Shown here piece after piece: positions 11,206 through 23,099 of a DNA stretch of 64,000 bases (position 1 is its first letter; the number at the start of each line of letters is the position of its first letter). The DNA lies in NCBI GenBank assembly GCA_964020975.1, contig OZ026616.1, forward strand, positions 80,386,474 to 80,450,473, given 5' to 3'. A program made the position numbers and the translations under genes. This stretch comes from Hermodice carunculata (lineage: Eukaryota; Annelida; Polychaeta; Eunicida; Amphinomidae). The notes beneath the pieces were generated by a model. The model was not told the DNA's origin and ran no database searches. It worked only from the letters and a program-made list of their open reading frames with translations.

Positions 11206-13748
11206 CTGTAAGCACATATTCAAGAACACATTATTTGAGGCACATTTCGACGCACCACTGATCAATTACCGCATTGTATTGCTCCATTTTATTATTACAA
11301 TAATTAGGAATCAATAATTAGTTACTTCTTGTTTTTTTCAAACTAGAGTGACTTTTTACTTAGGAATTTGTGACATATTGTGCAGTAATTGAACATATTG
11401 AGAGCAGAATGATGGCCCTATGCTTTAAAGTGTACCACATTTACTCACTGAAACCAGATTAAAAGATGGATGTTGGTTTCCTTTTTGGGGGGGGGGGCAT
11501 CTCCAGTGCAGCAAAAAAAAACATGCTCCATCCCCATGTTTCATTGTTGCTAATAAGCAAAATGGATAGTTATTTTAGGGAGTAGGAGCATGTGGTTGCA
11601 GTGATGCATGTGGTGCACAGTTGTGTCATTCAATAGGATTCTACTCGTATGTTGTGTTGGTTCACTTGCTTATCTGTGATATTAGGGATCATCAATGAGG
11701 GAAACAGTTAAGGAATACAAAATGAACAGCTCATGCTCCAACTTTAAAGTGGACGTCACCAGCATGGTGATTACTGACATTAGAAATACAGAAAGATAAA
11801 TCAAGCCATAGTGAGCCAATTCTAATGAAAATGCATACCCATGCATGTCAATACAAATAACACAGCACTATTCTGTACAACTTCAAAAATATGCACATTC
11901 CTAAGTATTCAATGCAATATTTGGTTAACAGTTACCTAAGCTGTTTCAGATTAATTGTGTACTACGAATTACTGGAGCAGATATATCTATTTCTGTGACC
12001 TGTTTACTAAGAAACATACAACAAGGTTTCGGTTTGCGTAATCAAACGCTGCTCAGCTGTACAAAAATGCTCATGTATAATTCTACCAGAATAAAAAAGG
12101 CTCTGGTAATAGTGGACATCATGAATGTTACTAGCACCATTGAAGTGTTTTAACGGGTCATATCCTGATAACATGTGACTGCACAACAGAAAATATTTGT
12201 GTCCCATTTTAAATAAATATATTTTTGTGGATACATGGACTTGGCAATATTTATTATGGGGTCCCAGTTGAAGAACTAAAGGTATTAGGTACCAAGAATG
12301 GTTCCTTTGGTGTTTCCAAGCAACTGGACAAGTGGTTTATGGATGAATTTTTGAGGGCCCCCAAAAATGAACAGAAACAAAATATAACTATTTAAAATAC
12401 GAAAATCACAATAGCCTGATCTGTTGTATAAAAGCTTTGGAGACCTACCCGAGATATAGCTCAACAAGTTCCAAGTGAATCTGACTGACAGGTTTTAAAA
12501 TGTTGTAAATGCAAAATCCCCACGACTTTCCTAGTGGATGGGAATGTATGCATTGACCATTTAGCACAAAAAATGGAAGTTCTGTCAAAACGCAACGATC
12601 CATAGCAACATCACCCTGCTATACAGTGTTGTTTGACCACCCCCCTGGGCATTTTCTACCACATTTCAGTGTAACCTGAGTGACGGTTTTGGAGAATTTA
12701 AAGAAAAAACCCTAGTGCCAAATTTTGAACAACAAATCAAAAAGACGTTGTAGTGTTTTGCAAATCAGCACTGGAGAAGAGCAAAAAATTACTTGAGCAT
12801 CATCCCTTGAAAAGCATTGATCGAAGGTACTCAAAGTATACCAACGCCAGTTACAAGAGGATGTTAGGATCAATAAACAGAGAGAAGCTAAAAATGAAAA
12901 TATGAAAACATGATGGCTAGGTAAACTTTACTAAAAGTGGTTCTTAAAATAAATTCTTTGAAAACCACTGACGATGTTTTTTCAGAATGTGGAAGTCTGG
13001 CAAAATGTTTTCAGGTAAACGGAAAGCACAAATTACAAATGTATGATGAATGATAGTACAATAGATGGATAGAACTGAAACAGTTTTGAATGGTGGATCA
13101 TATTGATCTTATCAGCTTAGCTGCTGAAAGGGTCAGCTAAGCTATGTAAACCAACGCTGCAAAACATAAAAAACCTGGAAATATACTTTTAATTGTTTGA
13201 GAATATTCACTTCTGATGCAGGATATGCTTCCATAGTATCTTGTTAATTCTAATGCTCCTTGGGTCATTAATTCACTGTAATATCATTCAAAGGTCTACT
13301 TGACCCACAAACGTCGGACAAGATGGAAAAAATCCAGTCGAAAACAGAAAAATTAATCCAAATAGGTTTCCTTCACAATACCTAAAGATTACTGCAATGT
13401 GATTTTAATATAATGGCAGAAGGTTACTAAATGTTGACTCACACATCCACTTTCACAATTCCAAGTAAATGTACTAAAAATTAGCTTGATGTTAACAAAT
13501 TTATCCTTTCTGGATATGGCATTCATCAACTATCATCATTCTTGTATGAGATGATGATATATTTTAAAGCCCCAGAGACAAAAATGCAAACCAATACCAT
13601 TATGAACACATCGTTCAGCACCTTGCTTTATGAAGAACACAATTTTCAGATGGTAGAGATAACCTATTGTGACACATGCATAAAAAGAAAAGAGATAGAA
13701 AGGGCAGCTTATTGTGTTATAATGTGCCAAAATATATAAAATTCCTAC
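11206..13748 (-). other. Intron between lectin and kringle exons, nothing recognised
   Basis: About 2.5 kb with no supported exon or transposon. A run of G occurs near 11488. The open frames here lack exon-like boundaries or any recognisable domain. Confidence 0.55.
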
Positions 13749-13979
13749 CATGATTGTAGGTAAGCTCACAGACATACATAGCTTTATATTTTGCCAAACA
13801 AAGAATCTGATGCCAGCCTTCCTCCGTCATAGCCACACAGTCAGTAAACTCATTTCCTCTCCAGCGTTGTGGCCCTACCCTGTCCGCTTGAATTAGTCTG
13901 TTTATGGCCCATTGTGAAAAACTCATTTCAATTCCACATGACCAACGAAATTTTCCTTCCACTGATTTGTCATTCAAGC
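13749..13979 (-). CDS. C-type lectin domain, C-terminal half (first CTLD)
   Basis: A 231-nt minus-strand exon, acceptor GTTAATTGCAG, donor ATCATG|GTAGGA, phase 1 both ends. It encodes GLNDKSVEGKFRWSCG, then SFSQWAINRL, GNEFTDCVAMTEEGWHQILC and AMYVCEL. This is the second half of a CTLD, with GLND, the FRWS strand, the SQW motif and the three late cysteines. WSDG is changed to WSCG, adding an extra cysteine, and no EPN or QPD motif is present, so calcium-dependent sugar binding is unlikely. The expected N-terminal half was not found with confidence between 13980 and 17977; it may have diverged or been lost. Confidence 0.87.
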
Positions 13980-14814
13980 CTGCAATTAACATGGTAGTCA
14001 GAATCCAACACATACCCTTAATTCTCTGCTGCAGTTATTCTTTCAATTCAGTTAAAAGTGAAAGTGATCTGACACATTTGAAGTATTGGCTTCAGCATTC
14101 AATTCATGTGACGTGAGGTTTCATGCAACTCCTAAAATTCACATCTGTAAGACAATTTACAATTCTGTGAGAGGAAAAAGGTTCAACCCACATCTTATCT
14201 TGTTTCTATGCATAACAACATATTAGTTGCCCGAAATGATGGTGCTTGCAAGAAAGCGAATACTCATCTGCAATTAAGATACAATACATCAGGCTGTTCT
14301 GAAGTTCTTTATAGTAGATGGAGAAATATAGATTCTGATGCCTGCAGCATGGAGATTAAATTTAGACAGCATGTGGTTTTCAAACAGGTCACAACAGGCC
14401 GACTGGAGACCCGTTTCAATTCATGCCATGCTCCTTCAGATATTTGTTCTCCCATTCACTATAAAACAATTATCAAGCAAAAGCGTACTTAAGCTGAAGC
14501 CTTTGTATTTTGAATGTGACGCAATTCTTCTAGATTTACACAAATTATATTTCAATGAAGAACGAGAGCCACCAATTGGTCTTGCCTTCCGTTGTGCCAT
14601 GACGTTTTTCAAATGAAGTCAAATATAGCCATACAGAATAGACTTACAGGGTGACAGCATATGCAAAGATCAGCAGTTGCCTTTTTCATGTCTTCAGTAA
14701 ACGGATAGTGCTGCCGCATTTTATCACAAAAGTAGACCACACCCTTTGCTAGGGAGTTTAGAAAAGTAGTTCCAGGTGTCCAATTTTGGTTTTACTGATT
14801 TGGATACAAGTAGC

Positions 14815-15310
14815 ATGCTAAAGCAATTGTTTTATTTCATTTCTTTTTTGGTGGTGAATATGGCAACTACAAAGGGTGGTGCCGGAGGTCATTCCCTAAG
14901 TATACATATGGTACATTAAATAATTCATTTATGCCTTAAGTAAATGTTGAACTCATCTTAGAACACAACATGTGAAAGGATGTAAGTAAAATTACATTTA
15001 GTGATTAGCTCATTCATCTTTCAGTTATGATTTACTGTTGTAGATCATCATGTGAATTTTGTTGGTTAAAAATAGCATGCCAAAACCAATTGTTTGATTA
15101 AATTTCCTTTTTGGCGGTAAATTTGGTAACTACAATGGGTTGTGACAGTAGTCATTCACTAAGTATATATATGGTACATTAAATAATTTATTTATGCCTT
15201 AAGTAAATGTTGAACTAATTTTAGGATTCAACACGTGAAAGAGTACAAGTGAAATGTTTCATTTCGTAAATATCTAGTTCACCTTGCAATTATGATTTAC
15301 TGCTGTTGCT
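14815..15310. repeat. Diverged 255-bp direct duplication
   Basis: The sequence from about 14815 to 15055 (AGCATGCTAAAGCAATTGTT onward) recurs from about 15073 to 15305 (AGCATGCCAAAACCAATTGT onward). The shared block TGCCTTAAGTAAATGTTGAA is exact in both copies. By eye about four fifths of positions match. No coding function is evident. Confidence 0.85.
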
Positions 15311-16153
15311 CATCATACCGCCCAATGACAACATCTTGAAAAAGAGCTTTAGATTTTCAAATTCCGTAGCCTGTGGTCGAGAAGAACAAGACCAGTGTGC
15401 TAGTTTTGTAAATATCAAAAATGATTTAGAATTTCCCTTGTGGAGAATTCGTTGACCAAAATGGAGTTTGTGGATAATTCTGAAAGCCATGACAAAAAAG
15501 TTACACCACAGAAAGTTAACTTACTTTCTTTGGCTCTTGTCCAGTTAACTCTATTGGTTGAATGAAGGTACTCTGAATCTGAATCTGAATCTTCACATTG
15601 TGCTCCAACATTCAGCAGAAAGCTCAGAAGCATTGAGATGTATGACATATAATTTTTGCAAAACATGTTATACGTTTGCAGTAGAAGATATCAGTAACAT
15701 ATCAGACTCTTGGATGGATGACCAAGAGTACTTGCAATTAATAATAAACGACCAAATACTCACTACTGAGGTAGGACAATTTGTCATTCTTCAAAATAGT
15801 GGTGTTGAAGTTGCCACAATTACTCTATTTTGTAAACGTCTTCTAAAATCTGGCTCAGTAAAATACATAAAATAACTAGTATGAAGGTTTATCTTTCCAT
15901 GAGTCACTCACTATTAAAAAATTACTCAAAATTGACACTATTTTCTCAAGTGTCACAAACCTGACACATTAAGTTGACACATTGACTCAGGGTTGGCAGT
16001 TAAATAGAGCTTAATTGTTTGAGGAGTAGGTGTCATCATGGAGTTTGTTTTACATCTCTGGTACAGGATGTACATTGTTGCAGTCCTTGTTAGGATTTTC
16101 CTTGGTTTGTACAGGTGGTCTAGCTGCAACTGTTTATTTTACAATCACTGGGA

Positions 16154-16713
16154 CTGAATATAATTCCCCAGCTTGTTTCCACTTCAGTTAAACATTGGCG
16201 GATGGTTTAACTAGGAAAAGCTGTCCAGCTAGAAAGGGTACATCTTGGTTCAGGGGTAAGTCAAATTGTTCTTATCTGAACCTGTACTATGAAAATTTGG
16301 TAATTATGGTTTGTTTGACAGGTATTCTTCTTTGATATGAAGCTCTGCATTTACAAGCAAAACTTCACATATTTAGCTAATTCATCAATTGCCACGTTCA
16401 TATTTATTCATTATTTTGTGGGTTGTCTTTGCTGAATATTTAGCTTAGGCAAGGAGCCGCTACTCAGAGAGACGTGTACGGGTAAAAGGCTCCGAAACAT
16501 GTTGAGTAGTTACCTGCTGAAGACCCTTTAATTTATTTGGGCTGATACAGCCTATGTCAAAATTTTACAGAGGAACGTGTGCAATATAGACAATAGTAAT
16601 TCCATATATATACAGGTTAGACAGCGACAGGTTAGCTTATGGAGAGTAAAGAGTTCGAACTGCGGAATAGGATATTGACTACTAGGAAGTGGTTCTGGGC
16701 AAAAAGACACAAA
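16154..16713 (-). repeat. 560-bp dispersed unit, copy 1 (inverted relative to 45085-45644)
   Basis: This block is the reverse complement of 45085-45644, with the same length and only about five substitutions seen by eye. The similarity stops abruptly at both ends (TTTGTGTC on one side, ATTATATTCAG on the other), as expected for a mobile unit of fixed ends. It has no long frame. It carries interleaved complementary segments around 16453-16516. It lies in an intron of the mosaic gene. No clear target duplication was found, and its class is unknown. Confidence 0.85.
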
Positions 16714-16940
16714 CACAATAAAAGGTTGCTTACGTCCTGTATTTTTGTACGTATGTTCGAAATATCAAAAATAATAGCGACTTTCGGAAACTTGTAGGAT
16801 TTCTTTATTCAGTGTATTTCAGTGTATTTCGTTGTGATCTCTGACAACCAATTTGTCACAGATGATATTGAGAATACTAATAAAACACTAACACTCGTAG
16901 CATAAAGACAAACTCTTCTTGCACTTGAAGTACTAAATAG

Positions 16941-16942
<2 letters not shown>

Positions 16943-16979
<37 letters not shown>
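16943..16979. repeat. (TA)n microsatellite
   Basis: A short pure TA tract within the intron. Confidence 0.95.
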
Positions 16980-16983
<4 letters not shown>

Positions 16984-17977
16984 ACCCATCTGTCCAGGAA
17001 AAGCATTTTCAGACACTTGTATGATTTTTTTCTGTATTTACAGCGCTTGGAGCATAAACATCAATGCCTGTGCAGTGTATAGTATTTAAATGAACTGTTT
17101 CACGACACAAAAATCTTAACATTTGTATTTAAACCAATTTGAATTTAAATGACAAGTTCAAGGGTCAAATGAAATAATCATGGCTCCATCAGTGGAAACA
17201 CTATTTCTTTTTCTTTTTGCTGACCCTACACAGGCGAATCACGTTATTTGACATGCTTGTCGTTGCAATAAAACATCACGAATCTGTGTACTGTGCTCTT
17301 GCATAGCTTGGGATTCAAAGACTCTGGTCGTTTGTGGTCGTTGAATGTTCAAACAAAATAGTTCCAAGTTCAGTATTTTGGTCTACATATTTGACTGTTA
17401 TGACTCACCTATTAACGTTAGAGTTCCAGTTTTATTGTATATATAATTATATTCTTGTTCACTTTCAAAGCAAGCTAAATGCCCCTTTCTCTTCTGACAA
17501 TCTTCCTCAGCTGCATTCCATGTTATGCCAGATGGTCCCACATCTACCACAATGTATTTGCTACCTTTGAAGGAAAAGGACGTCTCCCTGTCTGGACAAA
17601 AATGTTCAGTGCATTTGACAATTCATATAATATTGAACAGACAGGCAAATACGGACTGTTTACAATGAAGTTGAGTTTTTTCAATTATGAGATTTGAGAC
17701 ATGATGCAAACCATCAAACACACGACTATATTCTGCGGTGCTTGTCTAAGGTAAAGGTACGGTGTCTTCACTAGTAATTGAATGCCATCAACATAATGCA
17801 AAGGCACCCCATCTTATATACAGAAACAACATACCAATACTTACATACCTGACAGCTTTCTATAAAAGAAAAGAAAAATGTTAGGTCATGTGAATGGGGG
17901 CAGCAACAGGTATCGAAGAGAAATCAAGCCATATTCATAAAAGGAGGAGCCTAGTAATGTTCAAGACATAAACGTAC

Positions 17978-18247
17978 TTGTTTCATTTTTTCCATAACAA
18001 AATAACTTGAACATAGAGTCTTCATTTCCGTCATTCCTATCGGCAAGATATCTGAGATTCGTCATACTTCGTTTCACAGCTTCTTTAGGCATCAGATTCC
18101 AAATATCTACACCATGTGGGTTGTTCAGTGGGGCAGCTAGACCAGTTTCTTGGCATCCTGCAGTTCGCCACCAACGATCTAGACAACTTATGTGATATGG
18201 ACCAGGGACATCCATGTACGCAGCTTTCTCGCGCTCATTGCATTCAA
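17978..18247 (-). CDS. Exon for unnamed four-cysteine ISC-WW-GC module (second copy)
   Basis: A 270-nt minus-strand exon, acceptor TTACCTTGTAG, donor AACAA|GTACGT, phase 1 both ends. Its 90 residues include ECNEREKAAY, GPYHISCLDRWWRTAGC, QETGLAAP, VDIWNLMPKEAVKRSM, a LADRN segment and MFKLFCYG. It shares with the exon at 19114-19374 the pattern C, G-P-x2-ISC-x3-WW-x3-GC-x-E-x-GL-x2-P, WN, V-K-x2-M, x-R, A and FKLFC-x-G. Four cysteines suggest two disulfides. I do not recognise a named family. The context, between kringle and lectin modules, says it is an extracellular module. A (TA)n tract lies 140 bp upstream. Confidence 0.85.
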
Positions 18248-18386
18248 CTACAAGGTAATTTGAATTTGATGATTGTCCCATCTTACAAGAAGAGAAATCG
18301 TTATTTAAAGGAAGTATTTGTTTACTTGGAACGTTAAATATACAGCAAAACTACAGACAAACTCACCTGATCACCTTTTATATATT

Positions 18387-18557
<171 letters not shown>

Positions 18558-19113
18558 TACCTTGAACTGTTTACCTGATATTAAGGTTAGAGATTCATAA
18601 ATTGGCCAATGTAAAATGTAGTTTTCAAGCAACATTAGTGCATCAAGAACGCTGACCCTTGAACCTACTCAATTTGCAATAAACTTGCAACTGCTATATA
18701 TGAGTGACATTTCCTTATTCATTAAAATATGTATATGTATATTTCTATGCTAGAATTTGTACACAGGCAATATTACGTTTTTAAAAAGACACTCCTTCGA
18801 CTTGTTGGGTCTCATATAGTGTGGGAAATGTAGTAAGAATACAGTTTGGCTTGTATATGTGAAGTGCTTTAGTTGATGCTTGAGGATACGCAACGGATAT
18901 TCCTGACAAATCTAATGCTAACTACATAGGCTATTGGATTCAAACAGGCACATGGGGCTAAAAAGTATCACCATGTGAATACACTTAATACTTAACTTTT
19001 GGTCAACATAAATTAACATCCATGCATAGAGCTTTTGTCCCTATTTATATATTTTTAAACAAGTTCAGTAATTCACAATTTGACAGATACAATAGTAGTG
19101 AAATGTTATTCAC

Positions 19114-19374
19114 GATATGTGTTCCGTCCCAGGCAAAACAACTTAAAAATAGATCCTTTGTTGTGTGCATTGGCTCTGAACAGCTTCATTTGATATTTTA
19201 CTTCTCCAGTATTCACGGAGTTCCAGTACTCGAAGTCGATTCTCTTCGTTGGGCTTCTCAACCCTGCTTCCAAACAGCCCATATCTGCCCACCACATTTT
19301 GTAGCAAGAGATGTTGTGAGGGCCGTGTGCACTGTCTGGTTTGTTACAATCCACATGCCTCTCAGGCCTTTGCT
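19114..19374 (-). CDS. Exon for unnamed four-cysteine ISC-WW-GC module (first copy)
   Basis: A 261-nt minus-strand exon, acceptor ATCATTGTTAG, donor TATC|GTGAAT, phase 1 both ends. It encodes QRPERHVDCNKPDS, GPHNISCYKMWWADMGC, LEAGLRSP, FEYWNSVNTGEVKYQM, RANAHNK and IFKLFCLG. It aligns over its whole length with the exon at 17978-18247, about one third identical, with all four cysteines, the Trp pair and the FKLFC end conserved. The linker after the first Cys is shorter. Both copies keep phase 1, so a tandem exon duplication is likely. No named domain is recognised. Confidence 0.83.
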
Positions 19375-19482
19375 CTAACAATGATAAGAAATATTCATAT
19401 TATCTCGTAAAATCCTCATGGAACGTATGCGATATAGTTGTCTTATACATCTAAAAGGATCAATAATTATAAGACGAGGAAG

Positions 19483-19486
<4 letters not shown>

Positions 19487-19572
<86 letters not shown>
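19487..19572. repeat. (TA)n microsatellite
   Basis: About 43 TA units, 113 bp upstream of the first ISC-WW-GC exon in gene direction. Confidence 0.97.
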
Positions 19573-19574
<2 letters not shown>

Positions 19575-20103
19575 TTTTTACATTAATAAACCTGCTTTGC
19601 AAAGGATTCAATAAAGTGTACATGATATTCAAATTCAACCTCAATTAGCTACTGTAAAAACAAAACCCATTTTGGGACAGGTTACCGAGTAAAATAATCA
19701 AATGACATTTCCAGAATTGATCTTCATCGTGTTGATTCCTGAAAGGGTCAATAATTAAAGAACCTGGTAATCTGTTCTAACCATTAAACTGTCAGTTGCG
19801 TATGTGTACTCTTGATGTGTCGAAAACAAAAATCTTAGACCGTACATAAGAGATTACCTGGGTAAACAAAGAAATTAAATACACTGTCAATTTCAATTTG
19901 AAAAATTGCCTTGCAATATAATATCAAAAATTCATGGGATACTGTGGAAACTGTTCTCACTGCAAATAAGTACTTTTTCACTAATATTGGTCCTTGACTT
20001 GCTGATAAAATAAACACAACTGTTTCTTCCATCACGTTGCATCAACAGATAAGAAAAAAATATGGAACATGAAATTTTTAATAATTTTAGTATTAGCAGG
20101 TAT

Positions 20104-20290
20104 ACTTTCCTCTCAACCACCATTTGTCAAGACCCCAGTGTCTGTATTGACCGACCAAGAACGGGAGTTGACTTCATTCACTTGATTCCTGAAAATCTGA
20201 TGGTCCCCATGGTGCCATATCTCGGTTCCTTTGGAACTGGTGATGATTTTTGGTGTGCATGCTCCCTGTATCATCCTACCTCTTGAGAGT
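20104..20290 (+). repeat. Inverted terminal repeat of the DIRS fossil, left copy
   Basis: Its reverse complement matches 27811-27990. Shared blocks include GGTTCCAAAGGAACC-like and ATGGCACCA segments in the same order. Similarity fades outside this range. Confidence 0.75.
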
Positions 20291-20944
20291 GGTCAGGTGA
20301 CATCAGCTGAAAGAGGAAAAGGAGTGGTTGGGTGGGCTTCTCTGGTGGCCAAAGGTAAGTAGTCTTACTAATACCAAAACTACTTATATGTAGTAGTGAT
20401 GTAACGTTCTCTCTCAACCACCATTGCCAATATGCAGATGCAAAGAAGGAGGGTGTAACGTTACTGGCATACTGACCACATTTGACTGACTGGACCAGCT
20501 GCTTGGGGGGAACCCTCTGTCCCAGCATGGAGGTGGCGCCTGAAGGGAAAACCTTAGAGGTATGTGGACTTGAGGCCACCAACAGCAAAATCTGGCTGAA
20601 ACCAGAAACCCTCCTTACCAACCAGCATGGAACAGCACTGAACCCCCCCCCCCCCCCCCAACTCGCTAGCCAACATAATAGCTGTCGGCCTCTTGGGTAG
20701 ACCCTGCCTGTTTCAGCTCCATCAGACCTGGAGATCTAATAGGACCTAGTCATGAAACTGGCTGCCAGTGGGGGGCTCCTGGGCCAATGCCAACAGGCCA
20801 GATTGGAAGGACAAACCACTTGATATGGGTTTGAGATAAGGCCAATTTAGCACATTGCCATAGAAAGTCACTAAGAAGTGTGCCAACCAATTGACAGCAT
20901 CAGATCAACCAGTAGAGCACTAAAGTGTTATTGCTGGAGCATCT

Positions 20945-21010
20945 CTGACAGGATCTGGAAGTAGAGCACTAAAGTGCTATTGCTGGAGCCTCTCTGATAG
21001 GATCTGGAAG
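20945..21010. repeat. Tandem duplication of about 57 bp inside the DIRS fossil
   Basis: The segment AGTAGAGCACTAAAGTG...GGATCTGGA is present twice in a row (from about 20911 and about 20958) with few differences. Confidence 0.85.
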
Positions 21011-23099
21011 CCTAACGGATGAGTATCGAAACCTCAGCAAAGGCGCCCTTGATGCCCACAAAGGCTGACATGCCCTTTTCTAGCACTATAATAACATGCA
21101 AGTAGTGCTTGCAAAAGTTGTACATGATGTCCATTGGCAGGCTCGCAGAATGTCAACAACCGAGACATTCCACAGGGTGCACCAAGAGGCAGTAAAGTCT
21201 CACACCTCGTCAGCTCTGGCGGAGACAAGCTGCAAGGCACCAGGCCTTTCCAGCAAGATCTCATGGGCCCTAAGAATCATCTGCTTAATCTCATTTCTGC
21301 GAACTTGCTTCGTATGAGAGCTACCAACGGGGAAAAAGAAGGCGGACCTTGGTGCCCTGCATCCCACCATGCATAAAAGGTACCAGCAAAAGGTTCCCAT
21401 GGGACTCAAGGTTCTTTCCTCTTGGGGAAGAGCAGTATCCGTAGCATGGAGGGTAATATCCTTGAAGGCCATAGTCAGACCTCGAGCCACTTGGCTCTTT
21501 GCAAGGAAGCCTGAGTGAGGCTTCAGGGCCACCTGGGAGTGGTCAGGCAACCATTGAAGTTGGTCATGACTGAGGGCATGGATCTTACTTCTTTGAGTCT
21601 CCAAAGTGAGTGTTAATAGAAAGCAAGTTTTCCATGTCCAGTACTTGAGATTCACCTGTTGAGGTTCCTCAAGACACTCCAAGGGCCTTCAATATGACCA
21701 AAACCAGCAGAAGGTCCCATGAGGGTAAGACATGTCTCGCTGCTGGTCTGTCAATATATAAGGATGCCCATTCAGCAATGTGTCTGGCTAACTCCATCAG
21801 CTTCTTGGATCATGTCCCACCTTGCGTGTTGAGAAAGACCACCTCGGTCCTTTTGTTTCACATTATGAGAACATTTTTTGCTCCACCAAATCCTGGAAGT
21901 GGAGGATCAGCAAGCATATCATCACATGTTCCAACCAGTTTATGTTGTGAGACACAAAGGATGCCAGCCAAGGGCCAAACGCTGTCCAGCTTTCCATGTG
22001 GGCTCCCCACCTGGACTAAGGAAAAGCCATGTAGATGGTAAGTTGGGCCTGAAGGAGCATCAGCATCTGTCCCAACATGATGTTGTCCCATGAGCTCCAC
22101 CAAGAAGGTGTAGCTGGTCCTGCATCAGAGCCTGTGCCTGGGCCTGATTGTTCTGGTCACTTGACCATCTGCCCCACAGAGGGTGCTGCAAGGGGTGAAG
22201 GTGACCCAGTGGGACCTGGGAGTCCATCAAGGACAGGGAACCCAGCATGGTGAGCCAATTTTGCACTGAGCGGGACTTGCAAGTCAGAAAGTCTCTGAGC
22301 AGGGACTGAAGTTTGTACCACCTGTCTTCCTAAGGCCGGCAGATGCAGGCAACCAGGTCGAACTGCATCTAGAGGAAGACAAAATTTGCTCCAACCAAAT
22401 TATGAACTTACTTAGGTTCAATATCAGGCCCAAGCATTGGCAAAATTCCAGAGAGGTCTGGTCTGTGTGTGATGCTGTGAATCCAGGCACCAAAGTGGTC
22501 AGATAAGCCAATCGTCCAGATACACTTGAATGCGAATGGCTGACTGGTGAAGGTAAGCAGCAACTGATTGTGTGAACCAGGTAAACACCAAGAGTGGTGT
22601 GGCAAGATTGAAAAGGAGCCCCCTGAAGTGGTTAACTTGGGCCCAGAATGTAAGCCACAGAAACTTCCCTGAAGTCTCGAGAATTTCCATTTTTTAAAAA
22701 TGTGTCCTGGAGGTCCAAGAAAATCAACCACTCCATGGGCCCCAGGTCTGATGCCACTGACTAGGGGCTCTCCATGCAAAAGGATAGGACACTCATGTGG
22801 GTGTTGAGCATCGACAGGTCTATGACTGGGAACCATCCTCTGTCCAGCTGAGGAACCAGGGAGAGTAAGTTGTAGAAGCTGGGAGAACCTTGATTCTTGA
22901 CTGCCTGTTTGGCACACTTACTCCAAATTGTCTGAACCACTTCTTGAAATGCTGATGCTTTGGGTCCTAGGGCAGACGGCATGAACCACAGGGGCTTGCA
23001 CCCTAGGTGAGGCCTGTCTTTTCTACAAGACAGTTGTAATGGATTTTTTCCCAGGCCCAGACTGAGCCAATGAACCATTAACCTAGAGTGGATCCATTC

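Larger units (their letters stand above)
13980..17977 (-). other. Intron region, repeat-rich
   Basis: It contains a diverged 255-bp direct duplication (about 14815-15310), a short GATTCA tract near 15575, the 560-bp dispersed unit at 16154-16713 and a (TA)n tract at 16943-16979. The missing first half of the first lectin domain should lie here. The best candidate, a short frame ending at the GTAAGT donor near 15525, is too weak to call. Confidence 0.5.

Noticed and set aside
14641-14790. Minus-strand frame FCDKMRQHYPFTEDM ending near a GTAAGT
   Set aside because: It looks exon-like but has no acceptor in frame with the mosaic gene and matches no module; possibly transposon debris.
15525-15666. 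Possible N-terminal piece of the first lectin domain (NRVNWTRAKE before a GTAAGT donor)
   Set aside because: Only a Trp-x-x-Ala resemblance. The frame runs through a GATTCA repeat, and the conserved Cys, GGxLA and ExxFL parts are absent.
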